DNA of 5,588 nucleotides from Nitrososphaeraceae archaeon (lineage in GTDB: Archaea; Thermoproteota; Nitrososphaeria; Nitrososphaerales; Nitrososphaeraceae). A program made the position numbers and the translations under genes. The notes beneath the pieces are model-generated. The model ran no database searches, was not told the DNA's origin, and was given only the letters and a program-made list of their open reading frames with translations. Location of the stretch: positions 1 to 5,588 of the forward strand of contig JAICHI010000089.1 of NCBI GenBank assembly GCA_025922735.1, in the 5' to 3' direction. Positions 1-4,838 of the stretch are shown here, piece after piece (position 1 is the stretch's first letter; the number at the start of each line of letters is the position of its first letter).

Positions 1-2
1 AA

Positions 3-182
3 GTATCAGGTGTATATGGAGTTTATGACATAATTGCTAGAATAAGCTCAGATTCTATGGATAAACTAAGAGAAACAATAACTTGGCATGTTAGGCGAAT
101 AGATAAAGTGCGTTCGACACTAACTATGATTGTGATTGAAGAGCAAGGAAAATTAGAGGAAGAAGAAAAAAATAACAAGTAA
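3..182 (+). CDS. Lrp/AsnC-type ligand-binding (RAM) domain protein, 3' end only
   Basis: Only the last 59 codons are in the window; the reading frame is open from base 3 to a TAA at 180-182. The visible protein begins with VSGVYGVYDIIARISS, the beta-strand signature of the RAM (Lrp/AsnC ligand-binding) domain. An amphipathic helix follows (around DKLRETITWHVRRID), then the closing strand STLTMIVIEE and an acidic, lysine-rich tail. RAM domains bind amino acids or similar small ligands at dimer interfaces and control Lrp-family regulators. Archaea also have stand-alone RAM proteins of about 75-95 residues without a helix-turn-helix. Whether a DNA-binding domain lies upstream cannot be seen. The next gene starts 43 bp downstream behind its own TATA-like box, so co-transcription is not required. 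The family assignment is from fold pattern and motif memory and is fairly secure; the ligand is unknown. Confidence 0.75.
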   Translation, partial: VSGVYGVYDIIARISSDSMDKLRETITWHVRRIDKVRSTLTMIVIEEQGKLEEEEKNNK

Positions 183-192
183 CCTTTCAAAC

Positions 193-200
193 TTTTAAAG
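193..200 (+). promoter_or_regulatory. TATA-like box for the SIS-domain gene
   Basis: TTTTAAAG lies in the 43-bp gap after the RAM gene, centred about 29 bp upstream of the ATG at 226. This is near the usual archaeal TATA-to-start distance for a leaderless or nearly leaderless transcript. No Shine-Dalgarno sequence precedes the ATG, which fits. It is weaker than a consensus TTTATA box. Confidence 0.45.
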
Positions 201-225
201 ACCATTTTATCTATTGTTTGATGAC

Positions 226-1170
226 ATGAATGCCATAGAGGCTATGCAAGCAGAGATAGAATACCAAGTTCAAGACTTGCACAACCTTAACCTATCATCG
301 CCTTGGGTCAGAGACTCCTTGTTTGTTGGCTCAGGCGATTCCTACGTTGCCGGACTTGCAGCACAATATTTTTCTGGTAGCCACGCGATTTGCTGCTACC
401 CTATTGATATAATCAACAATCCTTTATTGGTGGAGAGACGCAATTTGTTTATCGTTTCTATTTCAGGCAATACCCTGGCCAATATTCTTGCAGCCAAAAT
501 AGCCAAGAAACATGGAGTCAGTAAAATTACTGCTCTTACCGCAAGACCCTCAAGTAGACTGGCCAAATCATGCGATCAAACAATCGAGCTGAAATATAGA
601 AATACAGGTATCATTACTGCTGGAACTATCAGCTTTGTAGCCAGTATGATCAAATGTATCTCGCTTACCATACAGCTACGACTACCATCGGATCTTAGAA
701 AGATATACAACCGCGCTGAAACGCAGGCTGAGCAAGTAATCAGCAAAATTGATAACAAAAGTCGTACTAGTAGTAGTAGTAGCTATTTCATACTTGGCAA
801 TGGCCAGCTGCATGCAATTGCCATGTATGGCGCGCTCAAGTTTAACGAAGTATTTGGCGCAAGTGCCAGGGTCTATCCCGTTGAAGAGTTTTGCCATTCT
901 CCACTATTCAGTATTAAAGAGACCGATCAAGCAATAGTTTTAGGAGATAATGATGACAACAACAGGAAGTTAAGCAAAAGACTGAATGAAGAAGGGTTTT
1001 CTTCAGTGCATGTCAGATTCAAAAACACAGGAATTGAATTGCTGCTACAAGCCACATTTTTTATACAGCTCCTTGTGCTCAAACTGGCGCAAAAATACGG
1101 CCTGACCAGCTGCCATTTTCTAAGTAACAAGAAATTGCTGAGAGTGAGCTCGGATTTCATTTACGGCTAG
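226..1170 (+). CDS. Double-SIS-domain sugar-phosphate isomerase/deaminase (GlmS isomerase-like, no glutaminase domain)
   Basis: Residue numbers count from an in-frame TTG at 214. ATG 226 (residue 5) is preferred because of the TATA box at 193-200. The first SIS domain (about 30-155) shows the sugar-phosphate loop VGSGDSYVAG (38-47) and the serine-rich VSISGNT (81-87). The second (about 190-310) has FILGNGQ, then GALKFNE (206-212) and EEFCHSPL (224-231). These last two align with the GlmS isomerase motifs that carry its catalytic Glu and His, giving E212 and H228. A late Lys pair (K306/K307) may stand in for the catalytic GlmS lysine. The N-terminal glutaminase domain of GlmS is absent, so glutamine-dependent synthesis is unlikely. 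Archaeal relatives of this build include glucosamine-6-phosphate deaminase (Thermococcus GlmD) and phosphoglucose/phosphomannose isomerase. A soluble enzyme of amino-sugar or hexose-phosphate metabolism is inferred; the substrate is unresolved. The 3' end overlaps the convergent sulfurtransferase gene by 14 bp. Confidence 0.8.
   Translation: MNAIEAMQAEIEYQVQDLHNLNLSSPWVRDSLFVGSGDSYVAGLAAQYFSGSHAICCYPIDIINNPLLVERRNLFIVSISGNTLANILAAKIAKKHGVSKITALTARPSSRLAKSCDQTIELKYRNTGIITAGTISFVASMIKCISLTIQLRLPSDLRKIYNRAETQAEQVISKIDNKSRTSSSSSYFILGNGQLHAIAMYGALKFNEVFGASARVYPVEEFCHSPLFSIKETDQAIVLGDNDDNNRKLSKRLNEEGFSSVHVRFKNTGIELLLQATFFIQLLVLKLAQKYGLTSCHFLSNKKLLRVSSDFIYG
768..782 (+). repeat. (TAG)5 trinucleotide tract inside the SIS gene
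   Basis: Five perfect TAG units, followed by C, encode a serine run (five Ser, residues 186-190) in the linker between the two SIS domains. Because the unit is three bases, copy-number change would lengthen or shorten the linker without a frameshift. Confidence 0.8.
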
Positions 1171-1996
1171 GCTGCTGCTTTTTTTCTACTGGCAGGTCCA
1201 ATCTGTTGCCCCACTCACCCCAAGAGCCAAGATACATTCGCACATTCTTGTATCCAAGCATCTTGAGAGCGACGAAACTATTTGCGGCGCGATAGCCCCC
1301 TTGGCAGTATACTATCACTTCGGCATTCTTTGGAATGTTACTATACATCTGCTCCAGCTTACCATGACTCTTGAAAATCTCACCACCACTATCACCACTA
1401 CCACTACCACAATCTAGGTTATCCTTCCAGTCAATGTTGATTGCAGTAGGAATGTGACCTGCATGCGCTGCCCTGATCGCAGAGCCATCGTACTCGTCTT
1501 TTGAGCGAGCATCAATTATGAATGACTTTTTTTTTCTCTTGATAACTGAGTTTATCTGGACAAAGTCGGCAAGAACCTTGGGGTTTGGTTGTCCATTGAA
1601 ATTTGAATGTACAAATGGGTTAGTCTTAGTTTCCGTACTGTACCCTTCTGCCTTCCACTTGTTGAGTCCTCCATCTAGCATTGCCCCTTTCTTATGAGAA
1701 AAATACAGCAAGAGCCAGACGCCTCTTGCGGCGGATATGCCTGAGACGTCATCATAGAACACAACAAACTTGTCTTTTGAAACTCCAATGTTTGAGAGTA
1801 AAAGTCTGCTTTGCCTGTTGAATTGTACGATGCCAGACTTTGAGGTATCGATCCAGTGAAATTGTATGAGGTCAATGTTGACTGCGCTTGGTATGTGCGA
1901 CTGGATATAGCTTGAGAAAGGCCTGGTATCTATTATGAGAAGGTTTCTGTCTTCCATCATGGCGTGGAGCTGTGAAGTCGATATAACGGAGTTCAA
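1157..1996 (-). CDS. sseA: Two-domain rhodanese-type sulfurtransferase
   Basis: Transfers a sulfane sulfur from thiosulfate or 3-mercaptopyruvate to a thiophilic acceptor through a cysteine persulfide. With the TTG at 1996 as start the protein is 279 residues, normal for the tandem-rhodanese (TST/MST) family. The N-terminal domain opens VISTSQLHAMM and contains LLIIDTRPF; it carries Asp (VFYDDVSG) at the usual cysteine position, so it is the inactive half. The C-terminal domain has SFIIDARSKDEY, the substrate-loop-like GHIPTAINIDW, and the active loop YCQGGYRAA; the catalytic Cys is encoded at 1304-1306. It ends with GSWGEWGN, typical of these enzymes. The frame stays open back to a TTG at 2071, but that stretch covers the divergent promoter and would overlap mntR, so 1996 is preferred; an ATG near residue 38-39 of the long form would cut the first strand. 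Thiosulfate versus mercaptopyruvate preference cannot be settled. A Gly/Ser insert (GSGSGDSGG) lies before the active loop. Confidence 0.85.
   Translation of the reverse strand: MNSVISTSQLHAMMEDRNLLIIDTRPFSSYIQSHIPSAVNIDLIQFHWIDTSKSGIVQFNRQSRLLLSNIGVSKDKFVVFYDDVSGISAARGVWLLLYFSHKKGAMLDGGLNKWKAEGYSTETKTNPFVHSNFNGQPNPKVLADFVQINSVIKRKKKSFIIDARSKDEYDGSAIRAAHAGHIPTAINIDWKDNLDCGSGSGDSGGEIFKSHGKLEQMYSNIPKNAEVIVYCQGGYRAANSFVALKMLGYKNVRMYLGSWGEWGNRLDLPVEKKQQPSRK
1179..1185 (+). terminator. T7 tract, likely terminator of the SIS transcript
   Basis: Seven consecutive T on the coding strand begin 8 bases after the SIS stop codon. Archaeal RNA polymerase terminates at oligo-T runs without needing a hairpin, so this is a plausible terminator. 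The same bases encode lysines near the C-terminus of the opposing sulfurtransferase. Confidence 0.4.
1381..1410 (-). repeat. Imperfect triplet repeat coding a Gly/Ser loop in sseA
   Basis: On the plus strand the bases are an imperfect run of CAC/CTA-type triplets. On the coding strand they read mostly GGT and AGT codons and give the flexible stretch CGSGSGDSGG. It sits between the IDW strand and the active-site domain core and looks like an expanded surface loop. Confidence 0.65.
1527..1535 (-). repeat. A9 homopolymer in the sseA coding strand
   Basis: Nine consecutive T on the plus strand are nine A in the sseA mRNA, encoding the KRKKKS segment at the start of the second rhodanese domain. 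It is the longest homopolymer I noticed in the window and is prone to polymerase slippage. A one-base slip would remove the catalytic domain. Confidence 0.7.
1979..1989 (+). repeat. 11-bp direct repeat, copy 1 (CGATATAACGG)
   Basis: CGATATAACGG lies just inside the 5' end of sseA, 7-17 bases downstream of its TTG start in the direction of transcription. An identical copy in the same orientation lies at 2094-2104 inside the start of mntR. The midpoint of the pair falls at about 2041, on the TATA box of the divergent promoter. It is a candidate operator, but both copies are in coding sequence and chance is not excluded. Confidence 0.4.
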
Positions 1997-2020
1997 TACG
2001 CTGCAAGATTTTTTAACAGT

Positions 2021-2029
2021 GTTATAGTA
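2021..2029 (-). promoter_or_regulatory. TATA-like box for sseA
   Basis: Read on the minus strand this is TACTATAAC, centred about 29 bp upstream of the TTG at 1996. That predicts a start of transcription within a few bases of the codon, so a leaderless or nearly leaderless mRNA. The surrounding 2010-2045 stretch is AT-rich and looks like promoter DNA rather than coding sequence, which supports the short sseA model. Confidence 0.45.
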
Positions 2030-2036
2030 TTTATTG

Positions 2037-2045
2037 TTATATAAG
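2037..2045 (+). promoter_or_regulatory. TATA box for mntR (near-palindromic, could also serve the minus strand)
   Basis: TTATATAAG is a strong archaeal TATA match centred 24 bp upstream of the TTG at 2065, the expected spacing for leaderless transcription from that codon. Read on the minus strand it is CTTATATAA, so TBP could bind either way and it may compete with the sseA box at 2021-2029. GTTATA occurs at both 2021 and 2036. Confidence 0.55.
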
Positions 2046-2064
2046 TCGCGGAGATAATGCACAA

Positions 2065-2562
2065 TTGACAAGGAAATTCAAGTACAAGGCCAACGATATA
2101 ACGGGCGGTGCTGGTGGTGGCGGCGGAAATCGCCTCGAGTTCATTCGTGATGCCCACAACGCTCAAAAGATTGGCAGGACGACCCGCATGGAGGACTATC
2201 TTGAAGTCATTTATGAGTTGATAACCCAGAAGGGCTATGCTACTACAGTCGATATCTCAGACTATCTCAACGTCAGCTCACCCAGCGTAACCAAAATGCT
2301 TCAAAGGCTAAACGAGAGCGGCCATTTAAACTACGAGAGATACCGAGGTATAAGCCTCACAGAATCCGGAGTGGCTGTTGCAAAGAACATGCATGACAGG
2401 CATGGTATTCTGGCTGACTTTCTCAAGATGATAGGAGTGGACGAAGACATCGCCAACCGAGACGCCGAGGGTATTGAGCACCATCTGCATCCCGAGACTC
2501 TCAAGAAACTTGAAGAATTCATCAGGCTTGTCAAGAGCCAGGGGATCAAAGGTATTGACTAG
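2065..2562 (+). CDS. mntR: MntR/DtxR-family metal-dependent transcriptional repressor
   Basis: Homodimeric DNA-binding regulator that senses Mn(II) or Fe(II) and represses metal uptake genes. From residue 42 (MEDYLEVIYELI) it aligns without gaps to Bacillus subtilis MntR through the metal-binding helices. A winged helix-turn-helix covers about 57-100 (TVDISDYLNVSSPSVTKM, then the wing YERYRGISLT). All six MntR metal ligands are present, at D44, E47, H113, E135, E138 and H139 (the last three in DAEGIEHH). There is no C-terminal SH3-like FeoA domain, so it is the short MntR type. The 41-residue N-terminal leader is odd: basic, then glycine-rich (GGAGGGGG). The TTG start is supported by a TATA box 24 bp upstream; ATG 2188 would give a classical 124-residue core. 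It is divergent from sseA, and its stop shares a CTAG with the convergent PIN-ATPase gene. Target genes are not in the window, although autoregulation is plausible. Confidence 0.85.
   Translation: MTRKFKYKANDITGGAGGGGGNRLEFIRDAHNAQKIGRTTRMEDYLEVIYELITQKGYATTVDISDYLNVSSPSVTKMLQRLNESGHLNYERYRGISLTESGVAVAKNMHDRHGILADFLKMIGVDEDIANRDAEGIEHHLHPETLKKLEEFIRLVKSQGIKGID
2094..2104 (+). repeat. 11-bp direct repeat, copy 2 (CGATATAACGG)
   Basis: Exact copy of the 11-mer at 1979-1989, 115 bp away. It lies 29-39 bases into mntR, just before the glycine-rich codons. It could be an operator for the regulator encoded here, acting from the early transcribed region. No experimental support is visible. Confidence 0.4.
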
Positions 2563-4394
2563 TGTCTGCTAATGAATACCTTGATTTCTTCTTCTTGCCC
2601 TGCAACTATTGCATTGAGGATCTTCTTTCCAGATTCGCTACGCTTGTCTATCTTTACTCTAGCTTTCTTGCCTACCTGGCTGCTCAAAATGAATTCGTCT
2701 TCAACATACACATCGACTGTACGACCGATAACATTATCATCGACTAGAATATTGATGGATGAGCCCATTTCGCTTAACTCAAACTCGATCTCTTTGCCTA
2801 GAGTAGGAATCTTGGCTTCAACGTCTATCTTGACCCCCAGCATTTCCTCCAACTCGGAAACGGTAGAGCCGCCTTTGCCTATTACCCTAGGTGCCGCTTC
2901 CTTGCTGACTCTTACCTGTACCTTATTATCTGAAATAACATTTACTTCGGCGCTTGGATCAAACCTGCGCACAATGTCCATTATTTTGGACTGCGCCAGC
3001 TTGCGAACACCGCTTTCTGTCTGTCCGCCCTTGGCCAGCTTCGACACGGGCACTACGACGTTTTCATCTCCATATGTGTAGATTTCGTATTCTATTACAC
3101 CTGACTCAAAGTCGCGTACTTCAACTAAAGGCCTTGCAAGGTCAGCCTCAGTCATGCCGCTTGGCACCTTGACAGTCAGGGTCAATTCGTAGACCTTCTT
3201 TATGCTGCCATCCCGCACAAAGATTATTGTGTCCAAGATATGAGGAACCATGCCAAGCTCGACTCGGCCCATGAAGCGCTGGATTGCGTCAAGCGGGCTA
3301 CTTGCGTGCACTACACCGACCATACCCACGCCAGCAAGCCTCATATCTGCAAACACTTCAAAGTCCTGTGCCCTTCTCACTTCATCAAAAATGGTGTAGT
3401 CGGGCCTCACTAAGAGCAAAATGTCCACTGCTTTTTCAAAGCTGCCCTCAAGGGGACCATACTGCGTCACTTCATCAGGCACCTGTAGGTCACGTGGTGA
3501 TTCAAAGGTCTTGACTATCTTTCCTCCTCTGGTATAGAATTGAGCTAGACTGCTTGCAAGCGTACTCTTACCAGACCCCGGCGGACCAGCTATTACTATC
3601 CCCTCCGCCTTGCCGGAAAGCCGCTCCATCAATTTGTTGCTTGCATTGTAATCTTCAAGTTCAAGTCGAATGATTGGTCTGACTATTGTCACTTCCAGTC
3701 CATCAGAAAACGGCGGCCTTGTTATTGCAATCCTGAAGTTGCCAAACTGAAGGACGGTGGCACCACTCCTGCTTATTTCTACAGAGCCTGCGCCTGTAAC
3801 CCTGCTTGCTTCAGATACTTCCTTGATTATGTTTGACAGCTGATGATATGTGCTCTTTTCTTGGCTTATTTTGACAAGCTGAAAATTACCCGGCTTTCCC
3901 CTCTTTGCCATCGGAAATGTTCTTTCCTTTAGGTGGACGCTCATTGTCGTCTCGTCAAAGTATTTTTCAAATTCTAGGTCAGTCGTCTTGGTCGGTGTCC
4001 GTATATGCATTGCCTCGATGCCCTGCGCCTCTGCGACCAGCGCCTGCACATAGTCAGCTGTGATGAGCGTGGCAGATTCATGCATCGCAACATCTTTGAT
4101 TATTGCATCTATCCTGCCATGCTTTGCAAGCCTGATGTCATCAAGGTCAGGCCGCTGACCCACAAACCGGAGGCTGATGTTTTTTGCGGTACAGAGCTCT
4201 CTCATTTTCTTTATCTCTTCCAGCCCCACAAAGCCGTGCTCTTTATTGGTAGATGCCTGCGACTGGAGCTCATCTAGAACTGCCAGAGGGATAATGATGT
4301 CGCTCTCTTCCTCTATGCTACCTGCTTCAAGCATCTTTGTTATTTCGCCATCGATGATGATGCTGGTATCAAGAACGAATTTCTTGTTGTTCAA
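2559..4394 (-). CDS. PINA-type ATPase: PIN nuclease-like domain, VirB11/PilT-like ATPase, KH domain
   Basis: A 611-residue archaeal PIN-ATPase-KH protein (COG1855). The Sulfolobus homologue PINA is a hexameric ATPase that drives Holliday-junction branch migration with Hjc and Hjm, so a role in recombination and fork repair is inferred. The N-terminal PIN domain (1-130) has FVLDTSIIIDG, LDELQSQ, GRIDAIIKD and ITADY, giving a full acidic set D9, E42, D96 and D114. The ATPase (about 185-410) has Walker A GPPGSGKS (270-277), Walker B YTIFDE (333-338) and the downstream VVHASS, as in secretion ATPases. A KH domain follows, with GKGG at 506-509. The last 65 residues (from about NILVDDN) look like a small beta-barrel, possibly TRAM-like. 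The start is TTG 4394, because the PIN strand begins six codons later; a Shine-Dalgarno GAGGT lies at 4402-4406. The gene is divergent from the P-II gene and convergent with mntR. Domain calls are secure; nuclease activity is unproven. Confidence 0.93.
   Translation of the reverse strand: MNNKKFVLDTSIIIDGEITKMLEAGSIEEESDIIIPLAVLDELQSQASTNKEHGFVGLEEIKKMRELCTAKNISLRFVGQRPDLDDIRLAKHGRIDAIIKDVAMHESATLITADYVQALVAEAQGIEAMHIRTPTKTTDLEFEKYFDETTMSVHLKERTFPMAKRGKPGNFQLVKISQEKSTYHQLSNIIKEVSEASRVTGAGSVEISRSGATVLQFGNFRIAITRPPFSDGLEVTIVRPIIRLELEDYNASNKLMERLSGKAEGIVIAGPPGSGKSTLASSLAQFYTRGGKIVKTFESPRDLQVPDEVTQYGPLEGSFEKAVDILLLVRPDYTIFDEVRRAQDFEVFADMRLAGVGMVGVVHASSPLDAIQRFMGRVELGMVPHILDTIIFVRDGSIKKVYELTLTVKVPSGMTEADLARPLVEVRDFESGVIEYEIYTYGDENVVVPVSKLAKGGQTESGVRKLAQSKIMDIVRRFDPSAEVNVISDNKVQVRVSKEAAPRVIGKGGSTVSELEEMLGVKIDVEAKIPTLGKEIEFELSEMGSSINILVDDNVIGRTVDVYVEDEFILSSQVGKKARVKIDKRSESGKKILNAIVAGQEEEIKVFISRH
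2581..2597 (+). terminator. T-rich stretch downstream of mntR, possible terminator
   Basis: About 18 bases after the mntR stop the plus strand reads TTGATTTCTTCTTCTTG, a pyrimidine-rich stretch with no long T run. Archaeal termination could occur here, but the bases also encode the C-terminus of the opposing gene, so the call is weak. Confidence 0.2.
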
Positions 4395-4401
4395 ATGGCT
4401 T

Positions 4402-4406
4402 ACCTC
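4402..4406 (-). promoter_or_regulatory. Shine-Dalgarno GAGGT for the PINA gene
   Basis: On the minus strand GAGGT lies 7 bases before TTG 4394. It decides for this non-ATG start, since the first in-frame ATG (residue 21) would delete the first PIN strand and its catalytic aspartate. It is one of the few clear ribosome binding sites in the window. Confidence 0.6.
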
Positions 4407-4417
4407 TATTATAGCAA

Positions 4418-4425
4418 TTTATAAA
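4418..4425 (-). promoter_or_regulatory. TATA box upstream of the PINA gene
   Basis: TTTATAAA is palindromic and a good archaeal TATA match. On the minus strand it is centred about 27 bp before the TTG, which would predict an almost leaderless mRNA lacking the ribosome binding site at 4402-4406. The AT-rich stretch at about 4428-4438 (TTATTAAAAA on the minus strand) could instead set a start that includes it. The two readings conflict and only transcript mapping would separate them. Confidence 0.5.
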
Positions 4426-4439
4426 GCATTTTTAATAAG

Positions 4440-4462
4440 AATAACCATAGAACAATAACCAT
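4440..4462 (+). repeat. 9-bp tandem-spaced direct repeat AATAACCAT in the PINA/P-II promoter region
   Basis: AATAACCAT occurs at 4440-4448 and again at 4454-4462, a 14-bp step, so the copies are about one and a third helical turns apart. The second copy touches the TATA-like box of the P-II gene, and the pair lies upstream of the PINA promoter. This position would suit a regulator acting on one or both divergent genes. It is short and may be chance in AT-rich DNA. Confidence 0.4.
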
Positions 4463-4468
4463 TTATGG
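4462..4468 (+). promoter_or_regulatory. TATA-like box for the P-II gene
   Basis: TTTATGG is centred 28 bp before ATG 4493, consistent with a nearly leaderless transcript. AGGT at 4487-4490 lies too close to the ATG (2 bases) to act as a normal ribosome binding site. Confidence 0.5.
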
Positions 4469-4492
4469 CACATCTTGTTCAATGCTAGGTAG

Positions 4493-4834
4493 ATGAAGAA
4501 AATAGAAGCCATCATCAGGTCTGAAAGTATGCCTATTGTGAAAGAAAAGCTCAGACAGATGAAAATTGGCGGCATGACAATTTCTACAGTGTCAGGATGG
4601 AGCAAGCAGCGAGAACTCCACTTGCAATGGAGAGGTCAGCCAGTCGCATACGATCTGCTACCCAGAGTTAAGTTTGAGATAGTGCTTCCAGATGAGCAGC
4701 TAGACAAAGTGGTGCAGGCAGTCATCGAGTCTGCAAGGACGGGCGAGCACGGAGACGGCGTGATATTTGTGTCAACAATAGAGCAAGCATTCAACATTGC
4801 TACACTGGACAAGGACGATAAAGTAGTCGCCTGA
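4493..4834 (+). CDS. P-II family nitrogen-regulatory protein with atypical T-loop and phosphate-site residues
   Basis: Trimeric cytosolic signal protein of the GlnB/GlnK family, which normally senses 2-oxoglutarate and ATP/ADP and binds transporters or enzymes through its T-loop. The 113 residues align without gaps to Escherichia coli GlnB (112): MKKIEAII at the start, GGMTIS around T29, Q39, RG at 47-48, LPRVKFEIVLP at 56-66, and the signature TGEHGDGVIFV at 83-93. Adenine-side residues T29, E62 and V64 and the 2-oxoglutarate ligand Q39 are kept. Changes are marked: uridylylated Y51 is Val, K58 is Arg, and the basic ATP-phosphate contacts K90, R101 and R103 are Val, Asn and Ala. The T-loop is WSKQRELHLQWRGQPVAYD. 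No ammonium transporter gene adjoins it; instead an exported protease gene follows after 4 bp. Family membership is secure. Ligand and partner are unknown, so I give no glnB/glnK symbol. Confidence 0.9.
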   Translation: MKKIEAIIRSESMPIVKEKLRQMKIGGMTISTVSGWSKQRELHLQWRGQPVAYDLLPRVKFEIVLPDEQLDKVVQAVIESARTGEHGDGVIFVSTIEQAFNIATLDKDDKVVA

Positions 4835-4838
4835 AAAA

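Noticed and set aside
927..1160. A 77-codon minus-strand frame opposite the end of the SIS gene that might continue the sulfurtransferase transcript
   Set aside because: It is Ser/Leu/Asn-rich with no motif, lies opposite a well-supported SIS domain, and has no ribosome binding site or promoter of its own.
2572..3081. A 169-codon plus-strand open frame opposite the 3' part of the PINA gene, Ser/Thr/Leu-rich
   Set aside because: It is antisense to strongly conserved KH and C-terminal coding sequence, has no promoter or recognisable domain, and its composition is what reverse reading of this gene would give.
4005..4458. Plus-strand open frames of about 90 codons opposite the PIN domain and the PINA promoter
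   Set aside because: They are antisense to the conserved PIN motifs, show no domain, and the longer one runs through the PINA ribosome binding site and TATA box. They look like shadow frames.
4459..4468. CCATTTATGG as a perfect palindromic operator
   Set aside because: Only the outer four bases pair (CCAT/ATGG); the centre is not symmetric, and the match is short enough for chance, so it is mentioned only with the direct repeat.
4395..4492. Possible small RNA or riboswitch in the 98-bp PINA/P-II gap
   Set aside because: No stable long stem or T-tract terminator is visible; the AT-rich content is accounted for by two divergent promoters and a short direct repeat.
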